A program made the position numbers and the translations under genes. Below are positions 42,203-51,529 of a DNA stretch of 64,000 nucleotides, piece after piece (the stretch's first letter is position 1; each line of letters begins with the position of its first letter). The DNA comes from Stutzerimonas stutzeri (GTDB lineage: Bacteria; Pseudomonadota; Gammaproteobacteria; Pseudomonadales; Pseudomonadaceae). The stretch lies in NCBI GenBank assembly GCA_002339675.1, contig DDKB01000023.1, positions 299,447-363,446 on the forward strand, written 5' to 3'. The notes below the pieces were generated by a model. That model made no database searches. It saw nothing but the letters and a program-made list of their open reading frames with translations, and was not told the origin of the DNA.

Positions 42203-43363
42203 ATGTGGCGCCGCATGCTGCTCATGCTCGGCGCGGTGGTGGTCGTGATCGCGATCCTCGCCGGCCTCAAGTACCAGTCGATCTCCGCGCAGATCGCGCA
42301 GTTCAAGGCGCCCAAGCCGCCCATCGCCGTCGAGGTGGCCACGTCCCGCCGCCAGCCCTGGCAGGCGCGGCTGCCGGCGATCGGCACGCTCCGCGCAGTG
42401 CAGGGCATCGACTTGTCGACCGAAATTGCCGGCACCGTCAGCGCGATCCAGTTCCAGTCCGGGGAAAAGGTCGCCAAGGGTCAGCCGATCGTCCTGCTCG
42501 ACAGCGCCATCGAACAAGCCAACCTGGCCGCCGCCGAAGCCGGGCTGCGCCTGGCCAAGGCGGAGTTCGAGCGGGCCCGCAGCCTGATCGACCGCCAGGC
42601 GATTTCGCGCAGCGAGTTCGACCGGCTCAATGCCGAGTCCCAGCAGGCCGCGGCGACGGTGGCGCAGTTGCAGGCCAGCCTTGAGAAGAAGCGCATCCTC
42701 GCGCCGTTCGCCGGCACCATCGGCATCCGCCAGGTCGACCTTGGCGACTACGTCGCTGCCGGTACGCCGATCGCGACCCTGCAGGACCTGGGCACCCTGT
42801 TCGTCGATTTCTCGCTGCCCGAGCAGCAGGTGCCCCTGCTCGCCGTCGGGCAGCCGGTGGAGATCGGCGTGGCGGCATTTCCGGGCGAACGCTTCGCCGC
42901 CCGCATCGTTGCCCTGAACCCCAAGGTGCAGGCCACCACCCGCACCGTGCAGGTGCGCGCCGAGCTCGACAACCCCGGCGAGCGGCTGCTGCCGGGCATG
43001 TTCGCCAACCTCGAGGTGTTGCTGCCGAGCGAGCAGCCGCGTGTGGTGGTGCCGGAAACCGCGATCACCTACACCCTCTACGGCAACTCGGTGCTGGTGG
43101 TGACCGACGCACCGCCGCCAGCCCGTGAAGAAGGTGCCGGGCCGGCAGCGGAGGACGAGCCGTACCAGGTCGTCGAACGCCGCTTCGTGCGGACCGGTGA
43201 GCGGCGCGCAGGCCAGGTCGTGGTGCTCGAGGGGCTGGAGGCCGGCGAACAGGTGGTCATCGCCGGCCAGCTCAAGCTCGACGATGGCGCCCACGTCACC
43301 TTGTCGGCGTCGCATACGCTCGCGCCGGACAACGCCCCGGCCGATGCGCCGGCCGCAAACTGA
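42203..43363 (+). CDS. mexV: RND efflux periplasmic adaptor (MexV-like)
   Basis: Periplasmic membrane-fusion protein of 386 aa that links the RND pump to an outer-membrane channel. One N-terminal membrane anchor covers residues 5-21. The lipoyl half-motifs GIDLSTEIAGTVSAIQFQSG and KKRILAPFAGTIGIRQVDLG flank an alpha-hairpin (about residues 100-160), followed by beta-barrel and membrane-proximal domains. It is 14 bp before the pump gene. Synteny with P. aeruginosa PA4374-PA4375 (MexVW, from memory) supports the name, at moderate confidence. Confidence 0.82.
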   Translation: MWRRMLLMLGAVVVVIAILAGLKYQSISAQIAQFKAPKPPIAVEVATSRRQPWQARLPAIGTLRAVQGIDLSTEIAGTVSAIQFQSGEKVAKGQPIVLLDSAIEQANLAAAEAGLRLAKAEFERARSLIDRQAISRSEFDRLNAESQQAAATVAQLQASLEKKRILAPFAGTIGIRQVDLGDYVAAGTPIATLQDLGTLFVDFSLPEQQVPLLAVGQPVEIGVAAFPGERFAARIVALNPKVQATTRTVQVRAELDNPGERLLPGMFANLEVLLPSEQPRVVVPETAITYTLYGNSVLVVTDAPPPAREEGAGPAAEDEPYQVVERRFVRTGERRAGQVVVLEGLEAGEQVVIAGQLKLDDGAHVTLSASHTLAPDNAPADAPAAN

Positions 43364-43377
43364 AGGGCGCGACGCTG

Positions 43378-46300
43378 ATGGCCTTTACCGATCCGTTCAT
43401 CCGCCGCCCGGTGCTCGCCAGCGTGATCAGCCTGCTGATCGTGCTGCTCGGCCTGCAGGCGTTCAACAGCCTGGTGATCCGCCAGTACCCGCAGATGGAA
43501 AGCGCGCTGATCACCGTGACCACCGCCTACCCCGGCGCCAACGCCGAAACCATCCAGGGCTACATCACCCAGCCGCTGCAACAAAGCCTGGCGAGCGCCG
43601 AGGGTGTCGACTACATGACCTCGGTGAGCCAGCAGAACCTGTCCACCATTTCCGTCTACGCGCGCATCGGTGCCGACACCGATCGGCTCTACACCGAGCT
43701 GCTCAGCCAGGCCAATTCGGTGAAGAACCAGCTGCCGCAGGCGGCCGAGGACCCGGTGCTGAACAAGCAGGCGGCCGACTCCACGGCCCTGATGTACATC
43801 AGTTTCTACAGCGATCAGTTGAGTAACCCGCAGATCACCGACTACCTGTCGCGGGTCATCCAGCCCAAGCTGGCGACCCTGCCGGGCATGGCCGAAGCGC
43901 AGATTCTCGGTAACCAGGTGTTCGCCATGCGCCTCTGGCTCGACCCGGTGAAACTGGCTGCCTATGGGCTGTCGGCTGGCGACGTGACCACTGCGGTGCG
44001 CCAGTACAACTTTCTCGCCGCCGCGGGCGAGGTGAAGGGCCAGTACGTGGTCACCAGCATCAATGCCGACACCGAACTCAAGACGCCGCAGGCCTTCGCG
44101 GCCATTCCGCTGAAGACCGAAGGCGACAGCCGCGTGCTGCTGGGCGACGTCGCGCGGGTGGAGATGGGGGCCGAGAGCTACAACGCGATCAGTTCCTTCG
44201 ACGGCATCCCGTCGGTCTACATCGGCATCAAGGGCACCCCCAGCGCCAACCCGCTGGACGTCATCGCCGAAGTGCGCGCGCTGATGCCGCAGATCGAATC
44301 GCAGTTGCCGCCCGGGCTGAAGGTCACCATCGCCTATGACGCCACGCGCTTCATCCAGGCCTCGATCGACGAGGTGGTCAAGACGCTCGCCGAGGCGGTG
44401 GTGATCGTCATCGTGGTGGTGTTTCTGTTCCTCGGTTCGCTGCGCTCGGTGCTAATCCCCGTGGTCACCATTCCGCTGTCGATGATCGGCGTGCTGTTTT
44501 TCATGCAGGCGATGGGCTATTCGATCAACCTGCTTACGCTGCTGGCGATGGTGCTGGCGATCGGCCTGGTGGTCGACGATGCCATCGTGGTGGTGGAGAA
44601 CATCCACCGGCACATCGAGCAGGGCAAGACGCCGTTCCAGGCGGCCATTGACGGCGCGCGGGAAATCGCCATGCCGGTGGTGACCATGACCATCACCCTG
44701 GCTGCCGTGTATGCCCCGATCGGCTTCCTGCAAGGCCTGACCGGCGCGCTGTTCCAGGAATTCGCCCTGACCCTGGCCGGCGCAGTGCTGATTTCCGGGC
44801 TCGTGGCGCTGACCCTGTCGCCAATGATGTGTTCACGCCTGCTGCGCCACGAAGAGAACCCCAGCGGCCTGGTCCACCGCCTGGACGCGCTATTCGACCG
44901 GCTCAAGCGCCGCTACCAGGGCGCCCTGCACAGCACTCTGGAGACGCGGCCGGTAGTGCTGGTCTTCGCCGCTATCGTGCTCTGCCTGATTCCGCTGCTG
45001 GTCAGTTTCAGCCAGCGCGAGCTGGCGCCCGACGAGGACCAGGGCATCATCTTCATGATGGCCAGCGCGCCACAAACGGCCAACCTCGACTACCTGAACG
45101 CCTACACCGATCAGTTCCTGGCGATCTTCAAATCCTTTCCCGAGTACTACTCCTGGTTCCAGATCAACGGGTTCAACGGCGTGCAGAGCGGCATCGGCGG
45201 CTTCCTCATGAAGCCCTGGGACGAGCGCGAGCGCAGCCAGATGGAGATATTGCCCGAGGTCCAGGCGCAGATCGACCGGATTCCCGGCCTGCAGGTCTTC
45301 GGCTTCAACCTGCCTTCGCTGCCCGGAACCGGTGAGGGGCTGCCCTTCCAGTTCGTGCTCACCACCGCCAACGACTACCAGTCGCTGCTGCAGGTGACCG
45401 AGCGGATCAGGGACAAGGCCCAGGCGTCCGGCAAGTTTGCCTTTCTCGACGTGGACCTGGCCTTCGACAAGCCTGAAATCGTCGTCGATATCGACCGCGA
45501 AAAGGCGGCGCAGATGGGCGTGTCCATGGAGGATCTGGGCCTGACCCTGGCGACACTGCTCGGCGAAAGCGAAATCAACCGCTTCACCATCGACGGACGC
45601 AGCTACAAGGTGATCGCCCAGGTCGAGCAGGCCTATCGCGACAATCCCGGCTGGCTGGGCAACTATTACGTGAAGAACGACCGCGGCGAAATGCTGCCGT
45701 TGGCGACGCTGATCCGCGTCAGCGACCGCGCGCGGCCGACCCAACTGACCCAGTTTCAACAACTCAACGCGGCGACCATCCAGGGCTTCCCGGTGGTCAG
45801 CATGGGCGAGGCGATCGAGACGTTGCAGCGTATTGCGCAAGAAGAAGCGCCCCAGGGCTTCACCTTCGATTACGCCGGCGCCTCACGCCAGTACATCCAG
45901 GAGGGCAATGCGCTCTACACCACCTTCGCCCTTGCACTCGCGGTGATCTTCCTGGTGCTCGCCGCCCAGTTCGAAAGCTTTCGCGACCCACTGGTGATCC
46001 TGGTGACCGTGCCGCTGTCGATCTGCGGGGCGCTGGTGCCCCTGTTTCTCGGGGTGTCGAGCATGAATATCTACACCCAGGTCGGGTTGGTGACGCTGAT
46101 CGGGCTGATCAGCAAGCACGGCATCATGATCGTCGAGTTCGCCAACCAGCTGCGCCTGACCCAGGGCCTGAGCCGCCGCGAGGCCGCTGAGCAGGCCGCT
46201 GCGATCCGCTTGCGGCCGGTGTTGATGACCACTGCCGCCACGGTGTTCGGCATGGTGCCGCTGATCCTGGCCAGCGGTGCGGGCGCGGTCAGTCGCTTCG

Positions 46301-46407
46301 ACATCGGCCTGGTCATCGCCACCGGTATGACCGTCGGCACGGCCTTCACGCTGTTCGTCCTGCCGGCCGTGTACAGCCTGCTGGCGCGGCCCGACCGGGC
46401 GCCGTGA
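43378..46407 (+). CDS. mexW: RND multidrug efflux pump (MexW-like)
   Basis: Inner-membrane proton/drug antiporter of 1009 aa, full length for the HAE-1 family. The N-terminus FTDPFIRRPVLASVIS is typical. The proton-relay Asp400-Asp401 lies in GLVVDDAIVVVENIHRH, the relay Lys in LISKHGIMIVEFAN, and the two large periplasmic loops are present. No outer-membrane factor follows; the characterised MexVW of P. aeruginosa works with OprM encoded elsewhere. A substrate cannot be read from the sequence. It ends at 46407 with no clear terminator. Confidence 0.88.
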   Translation: MAFTDPFIRRPVLASVISLLIVLLGLQAFNSLVIRQYPQMESALITVTTAYPGANAETIQGYITQPLQQSLASAEGVDYMTSVSQQNLSTISVYARIGADTDRLYTELLSQANSVKNQLPQAAEDPVLNKQAADSTALMYISFYSDQLSNPQITDYLSRVIQPKLATLPGMAEAQILGNQVFAMRLWLDPVKLAAYGLSAGDVTTAVRQYNFLAAAGEVKGQYVVTSINADTELKTPQAFAAIPLKTEGDSRVLLGDVARVEMGAESYNAISSFDGIPSVYIGIKGTPSANPLDVIAEVRALMPQIESQLPPGLKVTIAYDATRFIQASIDEVVKTLAEAVVIVIVVVFLFLGSLRSVLIPVVTIPLSMIGVLFFMQAMGYSINLLTLLAMVLAIGLVVDDAIVVVENIHRHIEQGKTPFQAAIDGAREIAMPVVTMTITLAAVYAPIGFLQGLTGALFQEFALTLAGAVLISGLVALTLSPMMCSRLLRHEENPSGLVHRLDALFDRLKRRYQGALHSTLETRPVVLVFAAIVLCLIPLLVSFSQRELAPDEDQGIIFMMASAPQTANLDYLNAYTDQFLAIFKSFPEYYSWFQINGFNGVQSGIGGFLMKPWDERERSQMEILPEVQAQIDRIPGLQVFGFNLPSLPGTGEGLPFQFVLTTANDYQSLLQVTERIRDKAQASGKFAFLDVDLAFDKPEIVVDIDREKAAQMGVSMEDLGLTLATLLGESEINRFTIDGRSYKVIAQVEQAYRDNPGWLGNYYVKNDRGEMLPLATLIRVSDRARPTQLTQFQQLNAATIQGFPVVSMGEAIETLQRIAQEEAPQGFTFDYAGASRQYIQEGNALYTTFALALAVIFLVLAAQFESFRDPLVILVTVPLSICGALVPLFLGVSSMNIYTQVGLVTLIGLISKHGIMIVEFANQLRLTQGLSRREAAEQAAAIRLRPVLMTTAATVFGMVPLILASGAGAVSRFDIGLVIATGMTVGTAFTLFVLPAVYSLLARPDRAP

Positions 46408-46609
46408 CGGCGCGGCGAGCACGCCAAGGCTGAGATAAAAGCGCCGCGGCACGGTCGGCATGCCGGGCGCCGGTAGAGCGGAAACCGAAAGAGAGAGGCA
46501 AAGAAGGAAGGAACGGACGTTCAGACGCGGCCGAACGCCGGGCGAACCGATTGTTGCGCCAGGGCTTGAAGTGTATCCGGCGCGGCAAGCGGATCAGCGG
46601 ATCAGCGGA
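46408..46609. other. mexW-small protein intergenic region with a GCGGATCA triplet repeat
   Basis: A convergent gap of 202 bp. The only structure I see is three tandem copies of GCGGATCA at 46589-46612, the last of which provides the stop codon of the small minus-strand gene. Confidence 0.6.
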
Positions 46610-46840
46610 TCAGCCGCGACCGACCAGGCTCTGCGACAGGCCGTACATCAGCAACAGCAGGTCGTGGTCAGGCTGTGCTTCGGCCAACGAGACGCGGGCG
46701 ACACGCGGCACCGAGCAGGCACTGCTCAGTTCGGCGCGCGACACGACGCGCGCGTCTGGCTCGCTCCAGGCGGCCGCGCACAAGGAGGCGACACCGAGTG
46801 CGCCGATCAGGAACAACCCTCGAGCAATTTCAAGCTTCAT
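46610..46840 (-). CDS. Small secreted protein of unknown function
   Basis: Predicted exported protein of 76 aa. The ATG at 46840 has AAGGA 9 bases upstream; the frame is open further to 47020 but without a comparable site. The signal peptide MKLEIARGLFLIGALGVASLCAAA is likely cleaved near residue 24, leaving about 50 residues with one Cys (SSACSVPR) and LAEAQPDHDLLLLMYGLSQSLVG. I recognise no domain. It lies just downstream of groEL but behind the groEL terminator, so it has its own promoter. Confidence 0.6.
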   Translation of the reverse strand: MKLEIARGLFLIGALGVASLCAAAWSEPDARVVSRAELSSACSVPRVARVSLAEAQPDHDLLLLMYGLSQSLVGRG

Positions 46841-47003
46841 TGCGCAAGTCCTTGTTTTGGGGTGAGTTGAGAAACTCACCATAGAACACAATTCCACCAG
46901 TCGCCCGGCAGGTCGACAGACGGTCGGTCTGCTATGCAATCGCCAAGGCCGGCTACCCTGGCAGACGGATATGACCGGGCGGTGTCGACCGCCCGAAGAA
47001 AGC

Positions 47004-47031
47004 AAAAAAAAGCCCCGCACGAGGCGGGGCT
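47004..47031 (-). terminator. Rho-independent terminator after groEL
   Basis: AGCCCCGC at 47011-47018 and GCGGGGCT at 47024-47031 pair; on the minus strand a run of eight Ts follows. It lies 27 bp beyond the groEL stop. Confidence 0.92.
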
Positions 47032-47057
47032 ATTTTACAGCGGAGGGGCCGGTCGGC

Positions 47058-48698
47058 TTACATCATGCCGCCCATGCCTCCCATGCCACCCATGTCCGGC
47101 ATGGCCGGGGCCGGCTTGTCTTCGACCACTTCGGCGATCATGGCTTCGGTGGTGATCATCAGACCGCCAATCGACGCCGCGGCCTGCAGTGCAGAACGGG
47201 TGACCTTGGCCGGGTCGAGAATGCCCATTTCGATCATGTCGCCGTACTCGTCGGACGCAGCGTTGAAGCCGTAGTTGCCCGAACCCTGCTTCACCTTGTC
47301 GACCACGACGCTCGGCTCGCCACCGGCGTTGGCGACGATCTGGCGCAGCGGCGCCTCGACGGCGCGACGCAGCAGGGTGATGCCGACGTTCTGGTCTTCG
47401 TTCTCACCCTTGAGCTCGGAGATGGCCTGCAGTGCGCGCACCAGTGCAACGCCGCCGCCAGGAACCACGCCTTCTTCGACGGCTGCACGAGTAGCATGCA
47501 GGGCGTCTTCAACGCGGGCTTTCTTCTCTTTCATCTCAACTTCGGTGCCGGCACCGACCTTGATCACGGCAACACCTCCGGCCAGCTTGGCCAGACGCTC
47601 TTGCAGCTTCTCCTTGTCGTAGTCGGAGGTGGTGTCTTCAACCTGCTTGCGGATCTGCGCCACGCGGGCTTCGATGTCGACCTGCTGGCCGGCGCCGTCG
47701 ATGATGGTGGTGTTTTCCTTGTTCAGCACGACGCGCTTGGCGTTACCCAGGTGCTCCAGGGTCGCGGTTTCCAGGCTCAGGCCGACTTCTTCGGAAATCA
47801 CGGTACCGCCAGTCAGGATCGCGATGTCCTGCAGCATGGCCTTGCGGCGATCACCGAAGCCAGGCGCCTTGACGGCAGCAACCTTGACGATGCCGCGCAT
47901 GTTGTTGACGACCAGAGTCGCCAGGGCTTCGCCTTCGACGTCCTCAGCCACGATCAACAGCGGACGGCCAGCCTTGGCAACGCCTTCCAGCACCGGCAGC
48001 AGTTCGCGGATGTTGGAGATTTTCTTGTCGACCAGCAGCAGCATCGGGCTGTCCAGCTCGGCCACCATGGTGTCCGGCTTGTTGATGAAGTAAGGGGACA
48101 GGTAGCCACGGTCGAACTGCATGCCTTCTACAACGGACAGTTCGTTTTCCAGGCCCGAGCCTTCTTCGACAGTGATCACGCCTTCTTTACCAACCTTCTC
48201 CATGGCTTCGGCGATGATCGCGCCGATGGAGCTATCGGAGTTGGCGGAGATGGTGCCAACCTGAGCGATGGCCTTGAAGTCAGCGCATGGCTTGGACTGA
48301 TTCTTCAGCTCTGCAACGATGGCAATGGTCGCCTTGTCGATGCCGCGCTTCAGATCCATCGGGTTCATGCCAGCGGCAACGGCCTTCAGGCCTTCGTTGA
48401 CGATGGCCTGGGCCAGAACGGTCGCGGTGGTGGTGCCGTCGCCGGCATCATCGTTGGCACGGGAGGCCACGTCCTTGACCAGCTGCGCGCCCATGTTCTC
48501 GAAACGGTCCTTCAGCTCGATTTCCTTGGCAACGGAAACGCCATCCTTGGTGATGGTCGGAGCGCCGAAGCTCTTCTCGATGACGACGTTGCGGCCTTTC
48601 GGGCCGAGGGTCGCTTTTACCGCGTCAGCCAGGACGTTGACGCCTACCAGCATCTTCTTGCGAGCGGAGTCGCCGAACTTAACTTCTTTAGCAGCCAT
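47058..48698 (-). CDS. groL: 60 kDa chaperonin GroEL
   Basis: Cytosolic folding chaperone of 546 aa that forms the double-ring ATPase chamber. Markers are MAAKEVKFGDSARKKML, the ATP-binding ATLGPKGRNVV and NDDAGDGTTTATVLAQAI, and the flexible C-terminal GGM tail (MGGMGGMGGMM). It is read after groES, 57 bp apart, from a heat-shock promoter. A single copy is present in this window. Confidence 0.99.
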   Translation of the reverse strand: MAAKEVKFGDSARKKMLVGVNVLADAVKATLGPKGRNVVIEKSFGAPTITKDGVSVAKEIELKDRFENMGAQLVKDVASRANDDAGDGTTTATVLAQAIVNEGLKAVAAGMNPMDLKRGIDKATIAIVAELKNQSKPCADFKAIAQVGTISANSDSSIGAIIAEAMEKVGKEGVITVEEGSGLENELSVVEGMQFDRGYLSPYFINKPDTMVAELDSPMLLLVDKKISNIRELLPVLEGVAKAGRPLLIVAEDVEGEALATLVVNNMRGIVKVAAVKAPGFGDRRKAMLQDIAILTGGTVISEEVGLSLETATLEHLGNAKRVVLNKENTTIIDGAGQQVDIEARVAQIRKQVEDTTSDYDKEKLQERLAKLAGGVAVIKVGAGTEVEMKEKKARVEDALHATRAAVEEGVVPGGGVALVRALQAISELKGENEDQNVGITLLRRAVEAPLRQIVANAGGEPSVVVDKVKQGSGNYGFNAASDEYGDMIEMGILDPAKVTRSALQAAASIGGLMITTEAMIAEVVEDKPAPAMPDMGGMGGMGGMM

Positions 48699-48755
48699 GT
48701 TGATTCTTCCTCAAATTCTGTTGATGGAACGCAGTTCGCTGGAAGCGAACGCTGA

Positions 48756-49049
48756 TCAGGCTTCGACGACGGCGAGGATTTCGTTCTCGCTCATCACCAG
48801 CAGGTCTTCACCGTCGACCTTGACGGTATTGCTGCCGGAGTAAGGGCCGAATACAACCTGGTCGCCAACCTTGACGGCCAGCTGACGGACTTCGCCGTTG
48901 TCCAGAACGCGGCCAGTGCCTACAGCGACGATTTCGCCACGGTTCGGCTTCTCGGCAGCGGAGCCCGGCAGGACGATGCCGCCTGCGGTCTTGGTTTCTT
49001 CTTCGCTGCGACGAATCACGACGCGGTCATGCAGAGGACGAAGCTTCAT
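48756..49049 (-). CDS. groS: 10 kDa co-chaperonin GroES
   Basis: Heptameric lid for GroEL, 97 aa. MKLRPLHDRVVIRR, the mobile-loop region KTAGGIVLPGSAAEKPN and VVFGPYSGSNTVKVDGEDLLVM are diagnostic. The ribosome-binding site GGAG lies just upstream of the ATG at 49049. It is the first gene of the groESL operon. Confidence 0.99.
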   Translation of the reverse strand: MKLRPLHDRVVIRRSEEETKTAGGIVLPGSAAEKPNRGEIVAVGTGRVLDNGEVRQLAVKVGDQVVFGPYSGSNTVKVDGEDLLVMSENEILAVVEA

Positions 49050-49193
49050 TGTCGATCTCTCCTAGTACAGTGGTTTCCATGCCGATGCATTCTCATCGGC
49101 GGGTTGGCAAATCCGGCGGTGCCGGTTGCGGCCCGCAATGCGAGCCGCAGAAGACGGACTGTCAAATCACGACAGCGACCTTGCGGTGACCGC

Positions 49194-49225
49194 TACATGC
49201 GGGCGGCAAAAACGATTTCAAGGGA
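49194..49225 (-). promoter_or_regulatory. Predicted sigma-32 (RpoH) promoter of groESL
   Basis: On the minus strand, TCCCTTGAA (complement of 49217-49225) is a close match to the heat-shock -35 element. It is followed after 13 bases by CCCGCATGTA (complement of 49194-49203), close to the -10 CCCCATNTA. The predicted leader is about 135 bases. Confidence 0.7.
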
Positions 49226-49251
49226 GGCGCCGCGATTTTTTGCATCGAAAA

Positions 49252-49280
49252 ATGAAAAAGGCATGCCCGCGCATGCCTTT
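49252..49280 (-). terminator. Rho-independent terminator after fxsA
   Basis: AAAGGCATGC at 49257-49266 and GCATGCCTTT at 49271-49280 form a 10-bp stem; on the minus strand Ts follow. It lies between the fxsA stop and the groESL promoter. Confidence 0.85.
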
Positions 49281-49296
49281 CAGGTCAACGTCGCGC

Positions 49297-49761
49297 TCAC
49301 TTGTCGCGGCGTTCCCATTCACCCTCGATCACGTTGGGTCGGGTGTTGCCCTGCGGCGGCTCCGACTGTCGGCGCAGGTCCTCGGAAAAGGCGCGCTGGC
49401 GCTGCGCCTGAGCCTCGATCCGACGACCGAGCATGCCGAGAAACAAACGCCTGGACGGCGGGAAGAGCAGCAACAGCGCAATGATGTCGCTGAGAAAGCC
49501 CGGCAGGAACAGCAAGCCCCCGGCGATGGCCATCATCAGCCCCTGGAGCATTTCCTGCTCCGGCAGCTCGCCGCGCGCCAGCCGCTCGCGGGCGCGCCAG
49601 GCCGTGGCGAAGCCCGCCAGACGCAGCAGCAGGATACCGGCCATGCCGCTGATCACCAGCAACAGGATGGTGGGCAGTACGCCAATGGAGCTGCCCACCT
49701 GAATCAGCAGCGCCAGCTCGGCCAGCGGGAACAGCAGAAACAAGAAAAAGAAAATTCGCAT
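49297..49761 (-). CDS. fxsA: FxsA family membrane protein
   Basis: Inner-membrane protein of 154 aa with about four hydrophobic segments: residues 1-20, 26-45, and two between 75 and 102. FPLAELALLIQVGSSIG and LLLRLAGFATAWRARERLARGELP with PGFLSDIIALLLLFPPSRRL are FxsA markers. In E. coli, overproduced FxsA (YjeG) relieves F-plasmid exclusion of phage T7. The normal role is unknown. It is placed directly upstream of groESL, as in P. aeruginosa. Confidence 0.92.
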   Translation of the reverse strand: MRIFFFLFLLFPLAELALLIQVGSSIGVLPTILLLVISGMAGILLLRLAGFATAWRARERLARGELPEQEMLQGLMMAIAGGLLFLPGFLSDIIALLLLFPPSRRLFLGMLGRRIEAQAQRQRAFSEDLRRQSEPPQGNTRPNVIEGEWERRDK

Positions 49762-49872
49762 CGATAGATCCCTGACGGAAGTACGGCTTCCGAAGTTGTG
49801 TAGATGACGGCAGCGCCCGCTGAATTCAACCCGCCCGATCGACAGCCTGTAACGGAATCATTCAGCGCCGGG

Positions 49873-50601
49873 TCAAGCGCGTGCCAGCGCGACCAGCGCC
49901 TGGCGCACCGCACCCGGCGTGCTGCAGGGCGCAGGGAAGGCGAACCAGTGGATCGCCTGCCCAACCCGCAAGTGGAAACCCTCCCGGTCGATGCCGACCA
50001 TGAGCGCTTCATTGGCTGGCGGGTGGCCCGCGCAGGCGAGGTAATGGGCGATGGCCTGCGCGTGGTCCTCGTTCATGTGGTCGAGCATCCCCGCCTCGGC
50101 CCCGTCTGCGCCCGCGAATGGATTCGCCAGGGCCACCTGGTCCAGCCAGTGGATCGCGCCAAAGCCGCCAATGAACCGCCAGCGCACAGGTTGTAGCGTC
50201 CAGAAATCGAAGTCGTGTGCGCGGTGGTAGTCCCGCGATTCGGGAAAGTACCGGTAGTAGCGTTCGGCAGCGGCCTCGACCGTTTGCGGTTCACAGAGCT
50301 TGTGCGCTTCGGCGAGCAGGGTCAGCCGCCCGGCCGCCTGAACGTCTTCGGCGCCCCGCTCGCCCACCAGCAGAGAACAACGCGGGTCGGCCTGCAGGTT
50401 GCGGGTGTGCTGGGCGATGCGACTGATCAGCAGCAGCGGGCAGCCCTGGGCGTCCAGGCAATAGGGAACAGCCGAGCCGAAGGGGAACCCCGGCATCGCC
50501 TGGGAGTGCGTGGAGAGCACGCCTCGGTATTCCTTGAGCAGTAAGAGTCGGGCATGCTTGACGGCTTCTGCGCTCACCTGGAGCTCCTCGGGGCGGGTCA
50601 T
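49873..50601 (-). CDS. HugZ-family haem-utilisation protein
   Basis: Cytosolic protein of 242 aa. The N-terminal split-barrel FMN-binding-like domain, related to pyridoxamine-phosphate oxidase, covers about residues 10-145 (RGVLSTHSQAMPGFPFGSAVPY, LISRIAQHTRNLQADPR). The C-terminal DUF2470 domain begins near ANPFAGADGAEAGMLDHMNEDHAQAI. This two-domain layout is that of HugZ proteins that bind or degrade haem; others in the family have no shown haem role. No Fur box was seen nearby, so I keep the call at family level. Confidence 0.82.
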   Translation of the reverse strand: MTRPEELQVSAEAVKHARLLLLKEYRGVLSTHSQAMPGFPFGSAVPYCLDAQGCPLLLISRIAQHTRNLQADPRCSLLVGERGAEDVQAAGRLTLLAEAHKLCEPQTVEAAAERYYRYFPESRDYHRAHDFDFWTLQPVRWRFIGGFGAIHWLDQVALANPFAGADGAEAGMLDHMNEDHAQAIAHYLACAGHPPANEALMVGIDREGFHLRVGQAIHWFAFPAPCSTPGAVRQALVALARA

Positions 50602-50668
50602 GGACGTCTGCCTAGCATACCGATTCGACCCGGCGACGTCGCGAGCGCACCGATAGACAGGAGATCAC

Positions 50669-51427
50669 ATGCAGCTCAACGACAAGGTCATCATCATCAC
50701 CGGCGGCGGACAGGGCCTCGGCCGCGCCATGGGCGAATACCTCGCCGGCAAGGGCGCACGGCTGGCGCTGGTAGACCTCAACCAGGAGCGCCTGGACGAG
50801 GCAGTGGCCGCCTGCAAGGCTGCCGGTGGCGATGCCCGCGCCTACCTGTGCAACGTCGCCCAGGAAGAGCAGGTCAGCCATATGGTCGCTCAGGTGGCCG
50901 AGGATTTCGGCGCCCTGGACGGGCTGGTCAACAACGCCGGCATCCTGCGCGACGGCCTGACCATCAAGGTCAAGGACGGAGAGCTGTCGAAGATGAGCCT
51001 GGCCCAGTGGCAGGCGGTTATCGACGTCAACCTGACCGGTGTGTTCCTCTGCACCCGCGAAGTCGCGGCGAAGATGATCGAGCTCGAGCGGCAGGGCGCG
51101 ATCATCAATATTTCGTCGATTTCCCGTGCCGGTAACATGGGCCAGGCGAATTACTCGGCGGCCAAGGCCGGCGTGGCGGCCGACACCGTGGTCTGGGCGA
51201 AGGAACTGGCCCGCTACGGGATCCGCGTGGCAGGCGTGGCGCCCGGCTTCATCGAGACGGAAATGGTTGCCAGCATGAAACCCGAAGCGCTCGAGAAGAT
51301 GACCTCAGGCATCCCACTCAAGCGCCTGGGCAAGCCCATGGAGATCGCCCATTCGGTGGCCTACCTGTTCGAGAACGACTATTTCACCGGACGGATTCTC
51401 GAACTGGACGGCGGTTTGAGATTGTAG
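50669..51427 (+). CDS. Short-chain dehydrogenase/reductase (FabG-like)
   Basis: NAD(P)-dependent oxidoreductase of 252 aa. Cofactor motif TGGGQGLGRAMG lies at about residues 11-22, NNAG in LDGLVNNAGILRDG, and the catalytic Ser-Tyr-Lys in NISSISRAGNMGQANYSAAK. The C-terminal YFTGRILELDGGLRL is typical of 3-oxoacyl-ACP reductase-like SDRs. The Asp at the end of strand 2 (LVDLNQERL) favours NAD over NADP. An AGGAG lies upstream of the ATG. No fatty-acid genes are nearby, so the substrate is open. Confidence 0.88.
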   Translation: MQLNDKVIIITGGGQGLGRAMGEYLAGKGARLALVDLNQERLDEAVAACKAAGGDARAYLCNVAQEEQVSHMVAQVAEDFGALDGLVNNAGILRDGLTIKVKDGELSKMSLAQWQAVIDVNLTGVFLCTREVAAKMIELERQGAIINISSISRAGNMGQANYSAAKAGVAADTVVWAKELARYGIRVAGVAPGFIETEMVASMKPEALEKMTSGIPLKRLGKPMEIAHSVAYLFENDYFTGRILELDGGLRL

Positions 51428-51529
51428 GAAGAGCTGGAGGCTGCAAGCAGCGTGCGGCATCGCGGCCGTACGCTGGGCAGGCTTGTCGTCAGGCCTCCCC
51501 CTCCAGTGCTTCTCCCGTCTCTACCGCTC

